A DNA stretch of 64,000 nucleotides from an uncultured Lachnospiraceae bacterium (GTDB lineage: Bacteria > Bacillota > Clostridia > Lachnospirales > Lachnospiraceae), in NCBI GenBank assembly GCA_910587095.1, contig CAJUMJ010000019.1, positions 124,001 to 188,000 of the forward strand. Direction: 5' to 3'. Below the pieces are notes generated by a model. It made no database searches and had not been told where the DNA came from. It saw only the letters and a list, made by a program, of their open reading frames with translations. The translations under genes were made by a program, and so were the position numbers. Shown here piece after piece: positions 40,506-48,558 of this stretch (position 1 is its first letter; each line of letters opens with the position of its first letter).

Positions 40506-40916
40506 ATGGTCAGATTATCGGAGGCTGAGTGGAAGGTTATGAATGCGCTGTGGGAGAATACGCCGCAGACGATTATGCAGTTGACGCGCCGCTTTCAGGA
40601 AACTACAGGATGGACGAAACATACGGTTATGACTTTTTTGAGGAGAATGGAGGATAAGGGCGCTGTCGGCTATGAGGCCGGGGAGAAAGCCAAACTTTAC
40701 TACCCGAAGATCGGGAGGCAGGAGGCGGCGCTGCAGGAGACGGAAGAATTTTTGGAGAGGGTTTTTGAAGGCAGAATGGGTCTGATGCTGAATACGATGG
40801 TCGAGCGCAAAGCGCTCTCCGGAACGGAGATTCAGGAATTGTACGAGATTTTAAGGCAGGCCGAGGAGGCGCGCGGGGACGGCAAAGAGAGCGGAAAGGA
40901 CGGTGAGGAGGTATGA
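40506..40916 (+). CDS. BlaI/MecI/CopY family repressor
   Basis: The 136 residues start MVRLSEAEWKVMNALWENTPQTIMQL and contain WTKHTVMTFLRRMEDKGAVGYEAGEKAKLYYP, the winged-helix DNA-binding domain of BlaI/MecI, then a C-terminal dimerisation helix region. GGAGGAGGGG precedes the ATG. In the known systems the linked BlaR1 protease causes cleavage of the repressor when it senses a beta-lactam. The gene overlaps the protease gene by four bases. No beta-lactamase or PBP gene follows, so the regulated target is not apparent. Confidence 0.93.
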   Translation: MVRLSEAEWKVMNALWENTPQTIMQLTRRFQETTGWTKHTVMTFLRRMEDKGAVGYEAGEKAKLYYPKIGRQEAALQETEEFLERVFEGRMGLMLNTMVERKALSGTEIQELYEILRQAEEARGDGKESGKDGEEV

Positions 40917-43102
40917 TGGCAGAGATATTGGCTACGTCGTCGGTGCTGATCGCAGTGATTTTTCTCCTGCGGAAGCTGACTGTAGGGAAGATCAGCATGA
41001 GGGTCCGGTATGCGCTCTGGCTTTTGGCGGCGCTCAGGCTGCTTATTCCCGTATCCGTGGGGACGAGCCCTTTAAGCGTGATGAATCTGATGCCGGAGAC
41101 TTTTGGGGAAAGCGGCGAAAATACGGAAAAAAGCACGGATGAATTCCAGGGCATGTCCAAAGAAAAAGAAGCGGGATTTTCTCTTGGGCAGGAAGACGGG
41201 GAAGGACAGGCCGTCCTGGCAGAGGAGGACGATCGTCCAAAGAAGACGCAGATCGTCACCACGATGGCGTACGCTTCAAAGGAAGAAGATTCGGCTCTGT
41301 CACAACAGGAGGAAGAGGGCCGCATCCAGGGAGTAGGGAAAGCGCTTGGCCTGGTGTGGTTTTTGGGCTTTCTGACGGTGGGAGGCTGTATGCTTCTTAT
41401 GCGTATCCGCTTTGTGAGCTGGCTTTACGGGCGCAGGGAAATACTCTCGGGGGAGATGCTAAGAGGAGCGTTTTCCGAGCGACTTGCCAGGCGAAGAATG
41501 CGTGTGTACCGGGTGGGAAAGCTGCCAAGCCCCTGTCTGGTGGGACGATGTATCTATGTGGGGGAGGAGGCGGCGGAAGATGAGCGGCTCCTTGCTCATG
41601 TCCTTTCTCACGAGTACTGTCATGCGGTACATGGGGACGGCTTTTGGGCTTTCCTGCGGTGTGCTCTGGCGGCGGTTTACTGGTTTGATCCTTTTGTGTG
41701 GGCGGCGGCTTTTGCAGCAAGGCAGGACAGCGAGCTTGCCTGCGACGAGGCGGCGGTCAGACTTTTGGGGGAGGAGCAGCGGTTTGCCTATGGCAGGACG
41801 CTCCTTTTCCTTCTGAACCGGGACGGCGGGGAAAGGGAGAGATGCCCTGGCATGTCCTTTATGACGGAAGGCTCGCGGCGAAGCGTCAAAGAGAGGATTT
41901 CTTTGCTTGCAAAAGGCGGGAAGACGAGAAGAATGACCCTTTTCGTCGTTCTTGCGGCGGCAGTTTTAGTCTGTGGCTGCGCGTTCACGGGGGCGGATCG
42001 GAAAGAAGGGGAAGAGCAGGCTGACGGGGCGGAGCATGTTTCCGGTTCGCCGTCGCAGAAGACTTCGGAACAAGAAGCTGAGGAAACCGGACGGATTTTG
42101 GACAACGATGAGAGGGACATGGGGATTGTCGGGGAAACGGAAGAGGCGGCAGAGCGGATTTTAGCGGCGGAGGGCCTGACGGCCGGTTCCCTGGATGAGG
42201 AGAGATGGCAGGCTTTCGAGGAAACGCTGCATTCATACGACGACAGCGAGCTGTTGCAAAAACGGGAATTTGACGTACAGTCCTACTATGATTGGCAGGA
42301 GGGAAAGAGCGGCGAAAAACCGGAAGACGGCTGGTATCTGCTCTGCCGCGAAAACGGAGGGCTGATCTCCCTTTACGGCCTTTACACGGAAGCGTTTGGG
42401 TTTCGGGGGTTAAAGACACGTATCGGGGAGGATGTGAACACCCTCGACATCTCCTGGTGCGCTTCTTATCTGAACGGAACCAGTGAAAATATCCGTATCC
42501 TGGAGTTTGCGCAGGACGGGAGGCCAAGAAAGTTTGCGTGGAAGCTTCTCGCCGAGGAGAGCAGGGAAGCGGAAAAATGGCGGCTTTATGAAGGATACCG
42601 CTACGATACCGGCACGATTGAGCTAAAGGCGCTCACGGAAAAGGAGTGTGTCGAGTGGGGGGAGAAATATCTGACTTTTGACGTCGATCAGGAGGCGGCG
42701 AAGGTACATGTGACCTGTGACGGAGACATGTATTTGGGCGCTATTGATATTTCCGCTTATCAGGACTGGGAGACGGAGGATGTGCGAATCGTGTCTGATA
42801 CCGTCGGGGTTTTGCTGGATGACAAGGCAGGGGAAGAGGCGGCCGTATCGGGGGAGGAAGGACTGGCGGTGCAGCTTGTGGTAGGACTGAAACTGAAAGG
42901 CGTCGAAGGGCTGTGGTTTGACGGCCTGCCGCCTTTGACGATACAGGTTGCGGAGGATGAGAGCAGCGATTCCGGTTTCTTATTGCAGACGCCGAGGATC
43001 GACGAGCGTTATGAGGGACGGGCACTCTGGCAGGAGAGGAAGCTTACACAACTGCGGGACGGGATTGGCAGCGGAACCGACAGGGAAGAACCGGGTGAAT
43101 AA
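40913..43102 (+). CDS. BlaR1-like M56 family metallopeptidase with long C-terminal extension
   Basis: The 729-residue membrane protein has N-terminal helices (VLIAVIFLLRKL, then VRYALWLLAALRLLIP with the usual RY.LWL..ALRL M56 pattern), a helix near 147-168, and the zinc protease motif HEYCH at 233-237 in a cytoplasmic loop, with ARQDSELACDEAAVRLLG providing the third ligand. A helix with VLAAAVLVCGCAF around 345-357 follows. The last 370 residues are extracellular and do not look like a penicillin-binding sensor domain. AGGAGGT precedes the ATG. It is coupled to the blaI gene and probably inactivates that repressor on a signal bound outside the cell; what that is remains unknown. Confidence 0.85.
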   Translation: MMAEILATSSVLIAVIFLLRKLTVGKISMRVRYALWLLAALRLLIPVSVGTSPLSVMNLMPETFGESGENTEKSTDEFQGMSKEKEAGFSLGQEDGEGQAVLAEEDDRPKKTQIVTTMAYASKEEDSALSQQEEEGRIQGVGKALGLVWFLGFLTVGGCMLLMRIRFVSWLYGRREILSGEMLRGAFSERLARRRMRVYRVGKLPSPCLVGRCIYVGEEAAEDERLLAHVLSHEYCHAVHGDGFWAFLRCALAAVYWFDPFVWAAAFAARQDSELACDEAAVRLLGEEQRFAYGRTLLFLLNRDGGERERCPGMSFMTEGSRRSVKERISLLAKGGKTRRMTLFVVLAAAVLVCGCAFTGADRKEGEEQADGAEHVSGSPSQKTSEQEAEETGRILDNDERDMGIVGETEEAAERILAAEGLTAGSLDEERWQAFEETLHSYDDSELLQKREFDVQSYYDWQEGKSGEKPEDGWYLLCRENGGLISLYGLYTEAFGFRGLKTRIGEDVNTLDISWCASYLNGTSENIRILEFAQDGRPRKFAWKLLAEESREAEKWRLYEGYRYDTGTIELKALTEKECVEWGEKYLTFDVDQEAAKVHVTCDGDMYLGAIDISAYQDWETEDVRIVSDTVGVLLDDKAGEEAAVSGEEGLAVQLVVGLKLKGVEGLWFDGLPPLTIQVAEDESSDSGFLLQTPRIDERYEGRALWQERKLTQLRDGIGSGTDREEPGE

Positions 43103-43151
43103 AAGTTTTTTAAAGAAACGCGATAAGATTCTTTCTTATTGCGCTTCTTTA

Positions 43152-43160
43152 TGTTATAAT
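43152..43160 (+). promoter_or_regulatory. Extended -10 promoter of mecA
   Basis: TGTTATAAT is a perfect extended -10; the -35 position (TTTCTT) is poor. It lies 66 bases before the mecA start. Confidence 0.6.
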
Positions 43161-43225
43161 AGCCGCGAAAGAAAATTATAACATTACAGTGAACGGGTTT
43201 ACAATGGATAGGGGACGGAAAATAC

Positions 43226-43885
43226 ATGAAATATAAAAAGATTAATGATGCTACGGTACAATGTATCGTCTCGGCGGACGATATGGCAGAGTATGGGCTT
43301 GCGTTATCGGATATCTTTGAGCGCAATGAAAGAGGCGAGGAGTTTTTGCGGGATATCATCGAGCGGGCGCACGAAGAGGTGGGCTATCAGATAAACAACG
43401 GCAACATTGCCATGCAGATTACGCCGCTTAAGGACAACGGCCTGGTAGTGACCTTTACGGACGAGGGGCCTGCGGCTTTCAAGGAGATGCTGCAAAACTT
43501 AAAAGAGGTACTGCAGGAATTCAGCGCGGAGCTTGCGGGGCAGGAGGAACGCGCCCAGGCTTCTTTGCAGTCGGCGGAAGAGTACGATGAAAACCGGAGG
43601 ATGTTCGTCTTTAGCAGCATACATCAGACGATGCAGTATGCGGCAACGATCCCGAGTACATACTCCGTGAAGAGCCATTTCTTTAAGGAGAGCGGCGACT
43701 ATTATCTGGTTTTGGAGAAAAACCGGCTCTCCCACAAGGCATTCAACAGAATCAGCGCCCAGGCGGTAGAGTTCGGTAATCTGATTGCGGTTTCCGACGA
43801 GCGCATGCAGTATTTGGAGGAGCATGGGGAGTGCCTGATCAGGGATCGGGCGGTGAGCAGGCTGCGCAAGATTTACCGCGCTTAA
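43226..43885 (+). CDS. mecA: MecA-family adaptor protein
   Basis: MecA/YpbH adaptors bring substrates to the ClpC-ClpP protease. The 219-residue protein has the N-terminal domain MKYKKINDATVQCIVSADDMAEYGLALSDIF and an acidic linker, then the C-terminal domain SIHQTMQYAATIPSTYSVKSHFFKESGDYYLVLEK. The order and length match MecA. GGGGACGG lies before the ATG. It has its own promoter and terminator. In clostridia the substrates are not well known. Confidence 0.9.
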   Translation: MKYKKINDATVQCIVSADDMAEYGLALSDIFERNERGEEFLRDIIERAHEEVGYQINNGNIAMQITPLKDNGLVVTFTDEGPAAFKEMLQNLKEVLQEFSAELAGQEERAQASLQSAEEYDENRRMFVFSSIHQTMQYAATIPSTYSVKSHFFKESGDYYLVLEKNRLSHKAFNRISAQAVEFGNLIAVSDERMQYLEEHGECLIRDRAVSRLRKIYRA

Positions 43886-43926
43886 AAACATATGTGAGAG
43901 CGCAAAATAAAACAGAGAGTGGTTAG

Positions 43927-43961
43927 GTGCTGCCATGCCTCAAAAGCGGGCAGCGCTTTTT
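43927..43961 (+). terminator. Terminator after mecA
   Basis: GTGCTGCC pairs with GGCAGCGC (one G-T pair), followed by TTTTTA. The rest of the gap to 44128 is GC-rich with several short hairpins (for example GGAAGAT/ATCTTCC) and no gene. Confidence 0.7.
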
Positions 43962-44128
43962 ATGCGCAGGGGCGCACAGAGGAATTTGCTGCTTGCGCAG
44001 CGTGCGCTCCGCGCGGCGAGTAGAGGAAGATGAATCTTCCCTATTTGATTGCGCATGGACATCCGGATTTCCGGCTCCGGTTTTGCGGGCGGTGATCCGA
44101 AGAAATTATATGAGAGAATGAGGACAAG

Positions 44129-45919
44129 ATGAGTAGAGAAAAAAAGAAGAAAAACGAACAGTTTGACGCTTTCCTTGAGAAGGAAATTCTGACGGCGAAC
44201 CGGTATGACGGCGATGGCGCAGAGAAAGAGGAAGAACAAAGGGAGGGGCTTCGCTATGAGGAAGCGGGGATCGACGAAAGGATATTGCGGGCGGTGAAGG
44301 AGCTTGGCTTTGAACATATGACACCCATCCAGGAGCAGGCGATTCCTCTTTTTATGACGGGGCGTGATATCATCGGACAGGCGCAGACCGGCACCGGGAA
44401 AACGGCGGCTTTCGGTATTCCGATTTTGCAAAAGATACAGCCGGAGAACCGCGCCTTGCAGGCGGTGATCCTTTGCCCGACCAGAGAGCTTGCCATGCAG
44501 GCGGCCGATGAGCTTCGCAAGTTTGCCAAGTATATGAGCGGGATCAAGGTGCTCCCGGTTTACGGCGGACAGGAAATTTATAAGCAGATCAAAAACTTAA
44601 AGGCCGGCGTACAGATCGTGGTGGGAACGCCGGGGCGCGTGATGGATCATATGCGCCGGCGCACGCTCAAGATGGATCAGGTGCATACGGTGGTTTTGGA
44701 TGAGGCTGACGAGATGCTGAACATGGGCTTTAGGGAGGACATTGAAACTATCCTGAAGGAGATGCCGACAGACCGGCAGACGGGACTTTTCTCGGCCACC
44801 ATGCCAAAACCGATCCTGGACATCACAAAGACCTACCAGAAGGAGGCGGCCTATGTCAAGATGACGCCAAAGGAGGTGACAATCCCGCTTATCAAGCAGG
44901 CGTACTATCAGGTGCGCAGGCAGGATAAGGAGGAGGTGCTCTGTCGTCTGATCGATTACTATGCGCCGGGGCGCGCGCTGATTTTCTGCAATACCAAACG
45001 GATGGTGGATGAGCTGACGGAGCATTTGAAAGGCAGAGGCTATGAGGTGGAAGGACTTCACGGGGATCTGACCCAGGGTCAGAGGGACACGGTGATGAAC
45101 CTGTTCAGGAGCGGCAAAACGAATATTCTGATTGCCACCGACGTGGCGGCCAGAGGTATCGACGTGAGTGATGTGGAGGCTGTCTACAATTTTGACGTCC
45201 CGGAGGATATCGAATACTACGTGCATCGAATCGGCAGAACGGGGCGCGCCGGAAAGACCGGACGTTCCTTTACGCTGGTGGTCGGAAGAGAAGCTATAAA
45301 GATACGGGATATCGAGCGCATCTGTCACACGAAGATCAGGGAGCGCAAGGTGCCGAGCGCGGCGGATATCACGGCCAGAAAAGCGGAAAAGATATTGAAG
45401 GAAGCGTTTTTGGTGATCGAGAACGAGGATACCGGAAGGGCGACGGAATATATTCTTGACGCTGTTGCCAAGGGACAATACAGTGCGACGCAGATCGCTG
45501 CGGCATTTATGAAGATGAAGCTGGGGGACGAGATCGAGGATATCCGCACGGAGAAGTTTTTCTTTGAAAAGAGGCCGTTTAAAGGCGGTCGGGGCGGCGA
45601 CAAAAACAGAGGTTTTGACAGGAATAAGGCAGGTTATGGCAAAAAGCCCGGCGGCAGGAGTAACGACAAAAATAAGAGCGGCTACGGCGTAAAGGGCGCC
45701 AAAGGCGGAGAAAAGAGCAGAGGCAGTTACGGCGATAAAAATAACAGCCGTAACGAAAAAGGCGGATTTTCGACCAAGGGAGAGAAGAACCGGGAGAAGA
45801 GCAGGTTTGCAGGCGGAAAGCCCAGGGACGTCAGGCGGGATGGCAGCGCGGTGTACAAAAGGGAGTCCGATTTTGAACCACGCTACGGCGGCTTGCGTAT
45901 CAAAACCAAATTTGATTAA
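44129..45919 (+). CDS. DEAD-box ATP-dependent RNA helicase
   Basis: The 596-residue protein carries all DEAD-box motifs: Q motif with PIQEQAIP, motif I AQTGTGKT, Ia PTRELA, Ib TPGR, II DEAD (VLDEADEML), III SAT, then IV-VI including ARGIDV and HRIGRTGRAG. After the helicase core (about 30-400) comes a domain of about 100 residues with KGQYSATQIAAAFMKMKLG and a glycine/lysine/arginine-rich tail from about 490 onwards with GYG and KNRG repeats, as in CshA/DeaD-type helicases that act in ribosome assembly and mRNA decay. An N-terminal lysine-rich extension (MSREKKKKNEQ) is present. Its stop overlaps that of the convergent protease gene. Confidence 0.94.
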   Translation: MSREKKKKNEQFDAFLEKEILTANRYDGDGAEKEEEQREGLRYEEAGIDERILRAVKELGFEHMTPIQEQAIPLFMTGRDIIGQAQTGTGKTAAFGIPILQKIQPENRALQAVILCPTRELAMQAADELRKFAKYMSGIKVLPVYGGQEIYKQIKNLKAGVQIVVGTPGRVMDHMRRRTLKMDQVHTVVLDEADEMLNMGFREDIETILKEMPTDRQTGLFSATMPKPILDITKTYQKEAAYVKMTPKEVTIPLIKQAYYQVRRQDKEEVLCRLIDYYAPGRALIFCNTKRMVDELTEHLKGRGYEVEGLHGDLTQGQRDTVMNLFRSGKTNILIATDVAARGIDVSDVEAVYNFDVPEDIEYYVHRIGRTGRAGKTGRSFTLVVGREAIKIRDIERICHTKIRERKVPSAADITARKAEKILKEAFLVIENEDTGRATEYILDAVAKGQYSATQIAAAFMKMKLGDEIEDIRTEKFFFEKRPFKGGRGGDKNRGFDRNKAGYGKKPGGRSNDKNKSGYGVKGAKGGEKSRGSYGDKNNSRNEKGGFSTKGEKNREKSRFAGGKPRDVRRDGSAVYKRESDFEPRYGGLRIKTKFD

Positions 45920-46599
45920 AGAATAAGTTCATGTCCGTGCTCTTTCAGCCATTTTCTGTGGGCGCGGTAGTCGGGGCAGACGCTCTCCACAAGCGACCAG
46001 AACGCTTTCGAGTGATCCATGTGAGTCAGATGACATAGCTCATGCACGACCACGTAGTCAAGAACCGCAGGCGGCGCCAGCATAAGCCGCCAGTTGAAGG
46101 AGAGGGTGCCTCTCGCGCTGCAGCTTCCCCAGCGGGTCTTCTGATCACGGACGGTGATGCGGTTGAAACTCCCTCCTGTGAGCGGAAGGAAATAGGCGGC
46201 GCGTTTCGGAAAATATTCTCTGGCGGCGTCGATATAACGCTTTTCGAGAGCCGCGCGCTGCGTGTCTGTCAGGTCGGACGCGGGCAGGTTTTCGCTACGG
46301 CTTACGGCTTCCAGATAATGTGTGATGATCCAGTGCTGCTTGTCCGACAGGAGGCGGTTTATCTGAGCTTCGGAGGTGCAAAAGGGCAGCCGCAGGATGA
46401 TTTTTCCCTCAGCCAGAATGTTGATTGCGCATGTCCGGCGGCGGCTGTAGATGATCTCGTAGGGCAGTTCATATAGTTTGCTTTGGTATTTGATGCGGTA
46501 TATGTTTTCCATAATTATATAGTTATTGTTTACACGCCACTGTTTTGCGAGGTGTTTCCGCACATTTTGTGAGGAAATCCCGAGTTTTTCAGCGTGCAT
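45916..46599 (-). CDS. YgjP-like (DUF45) zinc metallopeptidase
   Basis: The protein has the YgjP/DUF45 (WLM/SprT-like) pattern: RWGSCSARGTLSFNWRLMLAPP and the zinc motif VVHELCHLTHMDHSKAFW near its C-terminus. Length is 227 residues if it starts at 46599, or 198 if it starts at the ATG at 46512 (MENIYRIKYQSK). Neither start has a clear Shine-Dalgarno site, but a TATAAT lies 2-8 bases ahead of the ATG at 46512 on the reverse strand, so I favour the longer reading slightly less than usual. Function is unknown; family members are thought to be housekeeping proteases or DNA-repair associated. Confidence 0.85.
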   Translation of the reverse strand: MHAEKLGISSQNVRKHLAKQWRVNNNYIIMENIYRIKYQSKLYELPYEIIYSRRRTCAINILAEGKIILRLPFCTSEAQINRLLSDKQHWIITHYLEAVSRSENLPASDLTDTQRAALEKRYIDAAREYFPKRAAYFLPLTGGSFNRITVRDQKTRWGSCSARGTLSFNWRLMLAPPAVLDYVVVHELCHLTHMDHSKAFWSLVESVCPDYRAHRKWLKEHGHELIL

Positions 46600-46675
46600 C
46601 GCGAAGCGTGTTACTGGTCACGGAGTGAACGGTAACATTATATAATGAGAAAAAGAGAAAAACAAGCGGCATAAC

Positions 46676-46704
46676 TTTACACCTTTTTATAAAACGGATA
46701 TAAT
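46676..46704 (+). promoter_or_regulatory. Sigma-A promoter of the 63-residue protein gene and probably gpmI
   Basis: TTTACA (46676-46681), 17-base spacer, TATAAT (46699-46704), 48 bases before the small gene at 46753. Confidence 0.8.
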
Positions 46705-46752
46705 AAAGCTGTAACAGGCAGGAGAGATTGCGCAGAGAAAGCGGGTGAATGT

Positions 46753-46944
46753 ATGCCGACAGGTATTGAAGTTACAAAGACTGCACTTGATGACTTTAAG
46801 AAGATTCAGGAGTACATGCTGTTAGCAAGGAAGGAAAATGCCGTAGAGACTTACGCAAAGCTGAAAGATGAATATTTAACCATCAAAGCATTGCTCAGTG
46901 TATCAGGCGTTAATCTTGCGGATATTGACAAAATAAAAGAGTAG
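46753..46944 (+). CDS. Small protein, family of unknown function (paralogue of 27766-27948)
   Basis: Sixty-three residues, MPTGIEVTKTALDDFKKIQEYMLL..., ending VSGVNLADIDKIKE. About 40 percent of positions match the 60-residue protein at 27766, including the tail SGV.L.DID..KE. It has a strong promoter and lies 38 bases before gpmI, so it is probably cotranscribed with that glycolytic gene. No domain, signal peptide or membrane helix is seen. The ribosome binding site (GCGGGTG) is moderate. Confidence 0.75.
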   Translation: MPTGIEVTKTALDDFKKIQEYMLLARKENAVETYAKLKDEYLTIKALLSVSGVNLADIDKIKE

Positions 46945-46982
46945 TATTAAGTAACAAGGAAGCAGAAAAGGAGAAACAAATC

Positions 46983-48527
46983 ATGGGAACAAAAAAACCG
47001 GCAGTATTGATGATTTTGGACGGCTACGGCCTCAATGAGAAGACGGAAGGAAACGCGGTTGCGCTGGCGAAGACGCCGGTGATGGACAAACTGATGGCAG
47101 AATGTCCTTTCGTGCAAGGAAATGCCAGCGGCATGGCGGTCGGCCTGCCCGACGGTCAGATGGGAAACTCCGAGGTAGGGCACCTGAATATGGGTGCGGG
47201 ACGCATCGTGTATCAGGAGCTTACCAGAATTACCAAAGAGATTCAGGACGGCACTTTTTTTGAAAATCCCGCCCTTTTGGATGCGGTAAACAACTGTAAG
47301 AAAAACGATTCCGCCCTGCATATGTTCGGGCTTTTGTCCGACGGCGGCGTACACAGCCACAACACCCATCTCTATGGCCTTCTGGAACTTGCTAAGAGAA
47401 ACGGGCTGACCAAGGTTTACGTTCATGCGTTCCTTGACGGAAGGGATACGCCTCCGGCAAGCGGCAAGGGCTATGTGGAGGATTTGGAAGCCGAGATGGA
47501 GAAGATCGGCGTCGGCGAGGTGGCTACCGTGACGGGACGCTACTACGCGATGGATCGTGACAATAACTACGACAGAGTGGAGAAAGCTTATCTGGCGCTC
47601 ACCAAAGGCGAGGGCTTAGAGGCACAGAGCGGCCCGGCCGGGATTCAGGCGTCCTATGACAGGGATGAGACGGACGAGTTTGTAAAACCCACAGTGGTTA
47701 AGAAGGACGGCGCGCCGGTAGCGACAATCAAGGACGGGGATTCCGTGATCTTCTTCAACTTCCGTCCCGACAGGGCAAGAGAGATCACCAGAAGCTTCTG
47801 TGACGATGATTTCAAGGGCTTTGCAAGGGAGAAGAGGCTGGATCTGACCTATGTATGTTTCTCGGACTATGATCCCACCATTCCAAACAAGGAGGTGGCG
47901 TTCCACAAGATTTCCGTTACGAATACGTTCGGCGAGTGGCTTGCGGCGAACGGCATGAAGCAGGCGAGAATCGCCGAGACGGAGAAGTACGCGCATGTGA
48001 CGTTTTTCTTCAACGGCGGCGTGGAGGAGCCCAACGAGGGAGAAACCCGCATTCTGGTCAATTCCCCCAAGGATGTGGCGACTTATGACTTAAAACCTCA
48101 GATGAGCGCTTACGAGGTATGCGACAAGTTGGTGGAGGCGATCAAGTCCGGCACATACGACATGATTATCATCAATTTTGCGAATCCCGATATGGTTGGT
48201 CATACCGGCGTGCAGGAGGCGGCGATCAAGGCTGTTGAGGCTGTGGACGAGTGTGTCGGCAAGGCGGTTTGCGCCGTCAAAGAGGTGGACGGCGTGCTGT
48301 TTATCTGCGCGGACCACGGTAACGCGGAGCAGCTTATAGACGAGGAGACGGGCGCGCCTTTCACTGCGCACACCACAAATCCGGTGCCTTTTATTCTTGT
48401 CAATGCGGATCCCGCTTACAAGCTGCGCGAGGGCGGATGCCTTGCGGATATCGTGCCTACAATCATTGAGCTGATGGGTAAGGAACAGCCTGCGGAGATG
48501 ACGGGAGAATCCCTGCTGGTCAAATAG
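46983..48527 (+). CDS. gpmI: 2,3-bisphosphoglycerate-independent phosphoglycerate mutase
   Basis: GpmI interconverts 3- and 2-phosphoglycerate using two Mn ions and a phosphoserine intermediate. The 514 residues are full length. MILDGYGLNEKTEGNAV near 10-26, the catalytic S63 in GQMGNSEVGHLNMGAGR, DGRDTPP, the GRYYAMDRDNNYDR block, FFNFRPDRARE, and the late metal site ICADHGNAEQL with TAHTTNPVPF are all present. AAGGAG precedes the ATG. It follows the small gene at 46753 and is separate from the gap-pgk-tpiA block. Confidence 0.98.
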   Translation: MGTKKPAVLMILDGYGLNEKTEGNAVALAKTPVMDKLMAECPFVQGNASGMAVGLPDGQMGNSEVGHLNMGAGRIVYQELTRITKEIQDGTFFENPALLDAVNNCKKNDSALHMFGLLSDGGVHSHNTHLYGLLELAKRNGLTKVYVHAFLDGRDTPPASGKGYVEDLEAEMEKIGVGEVATVTGRYYAMDRDNNYDRVEKAYLALTKGEGLEAQSGPAGIQASYDRDETDEFVKPTVVKKDGAPVATIKDGDSVIFFNFRPDRAREITRSFCDDDFKGFAREKRLDLTYVCFSDYDPTIPNKEVAFHKISVTNTFGEWLAANGMKQARIAETEKYAHVTFFFNGGVEEPNEGETRILVNSPKDVATYDLKPQMSAYEVCDKLVEAIKSGTYDMIIINFANPDMVGHTGVQEAAIKAVEAVDECVGKAVCAVKEVDGVLFICADHGNAEQLIDEETGAPFTAHTTNPVPFILVNADPAYKLREGGCLADIVPTIIELMGKEQPAEMTGESLLVK

Positions 48528-48558
48528 ACGGTGGTCAGATTGGGAAGGAGCCGGGCGT

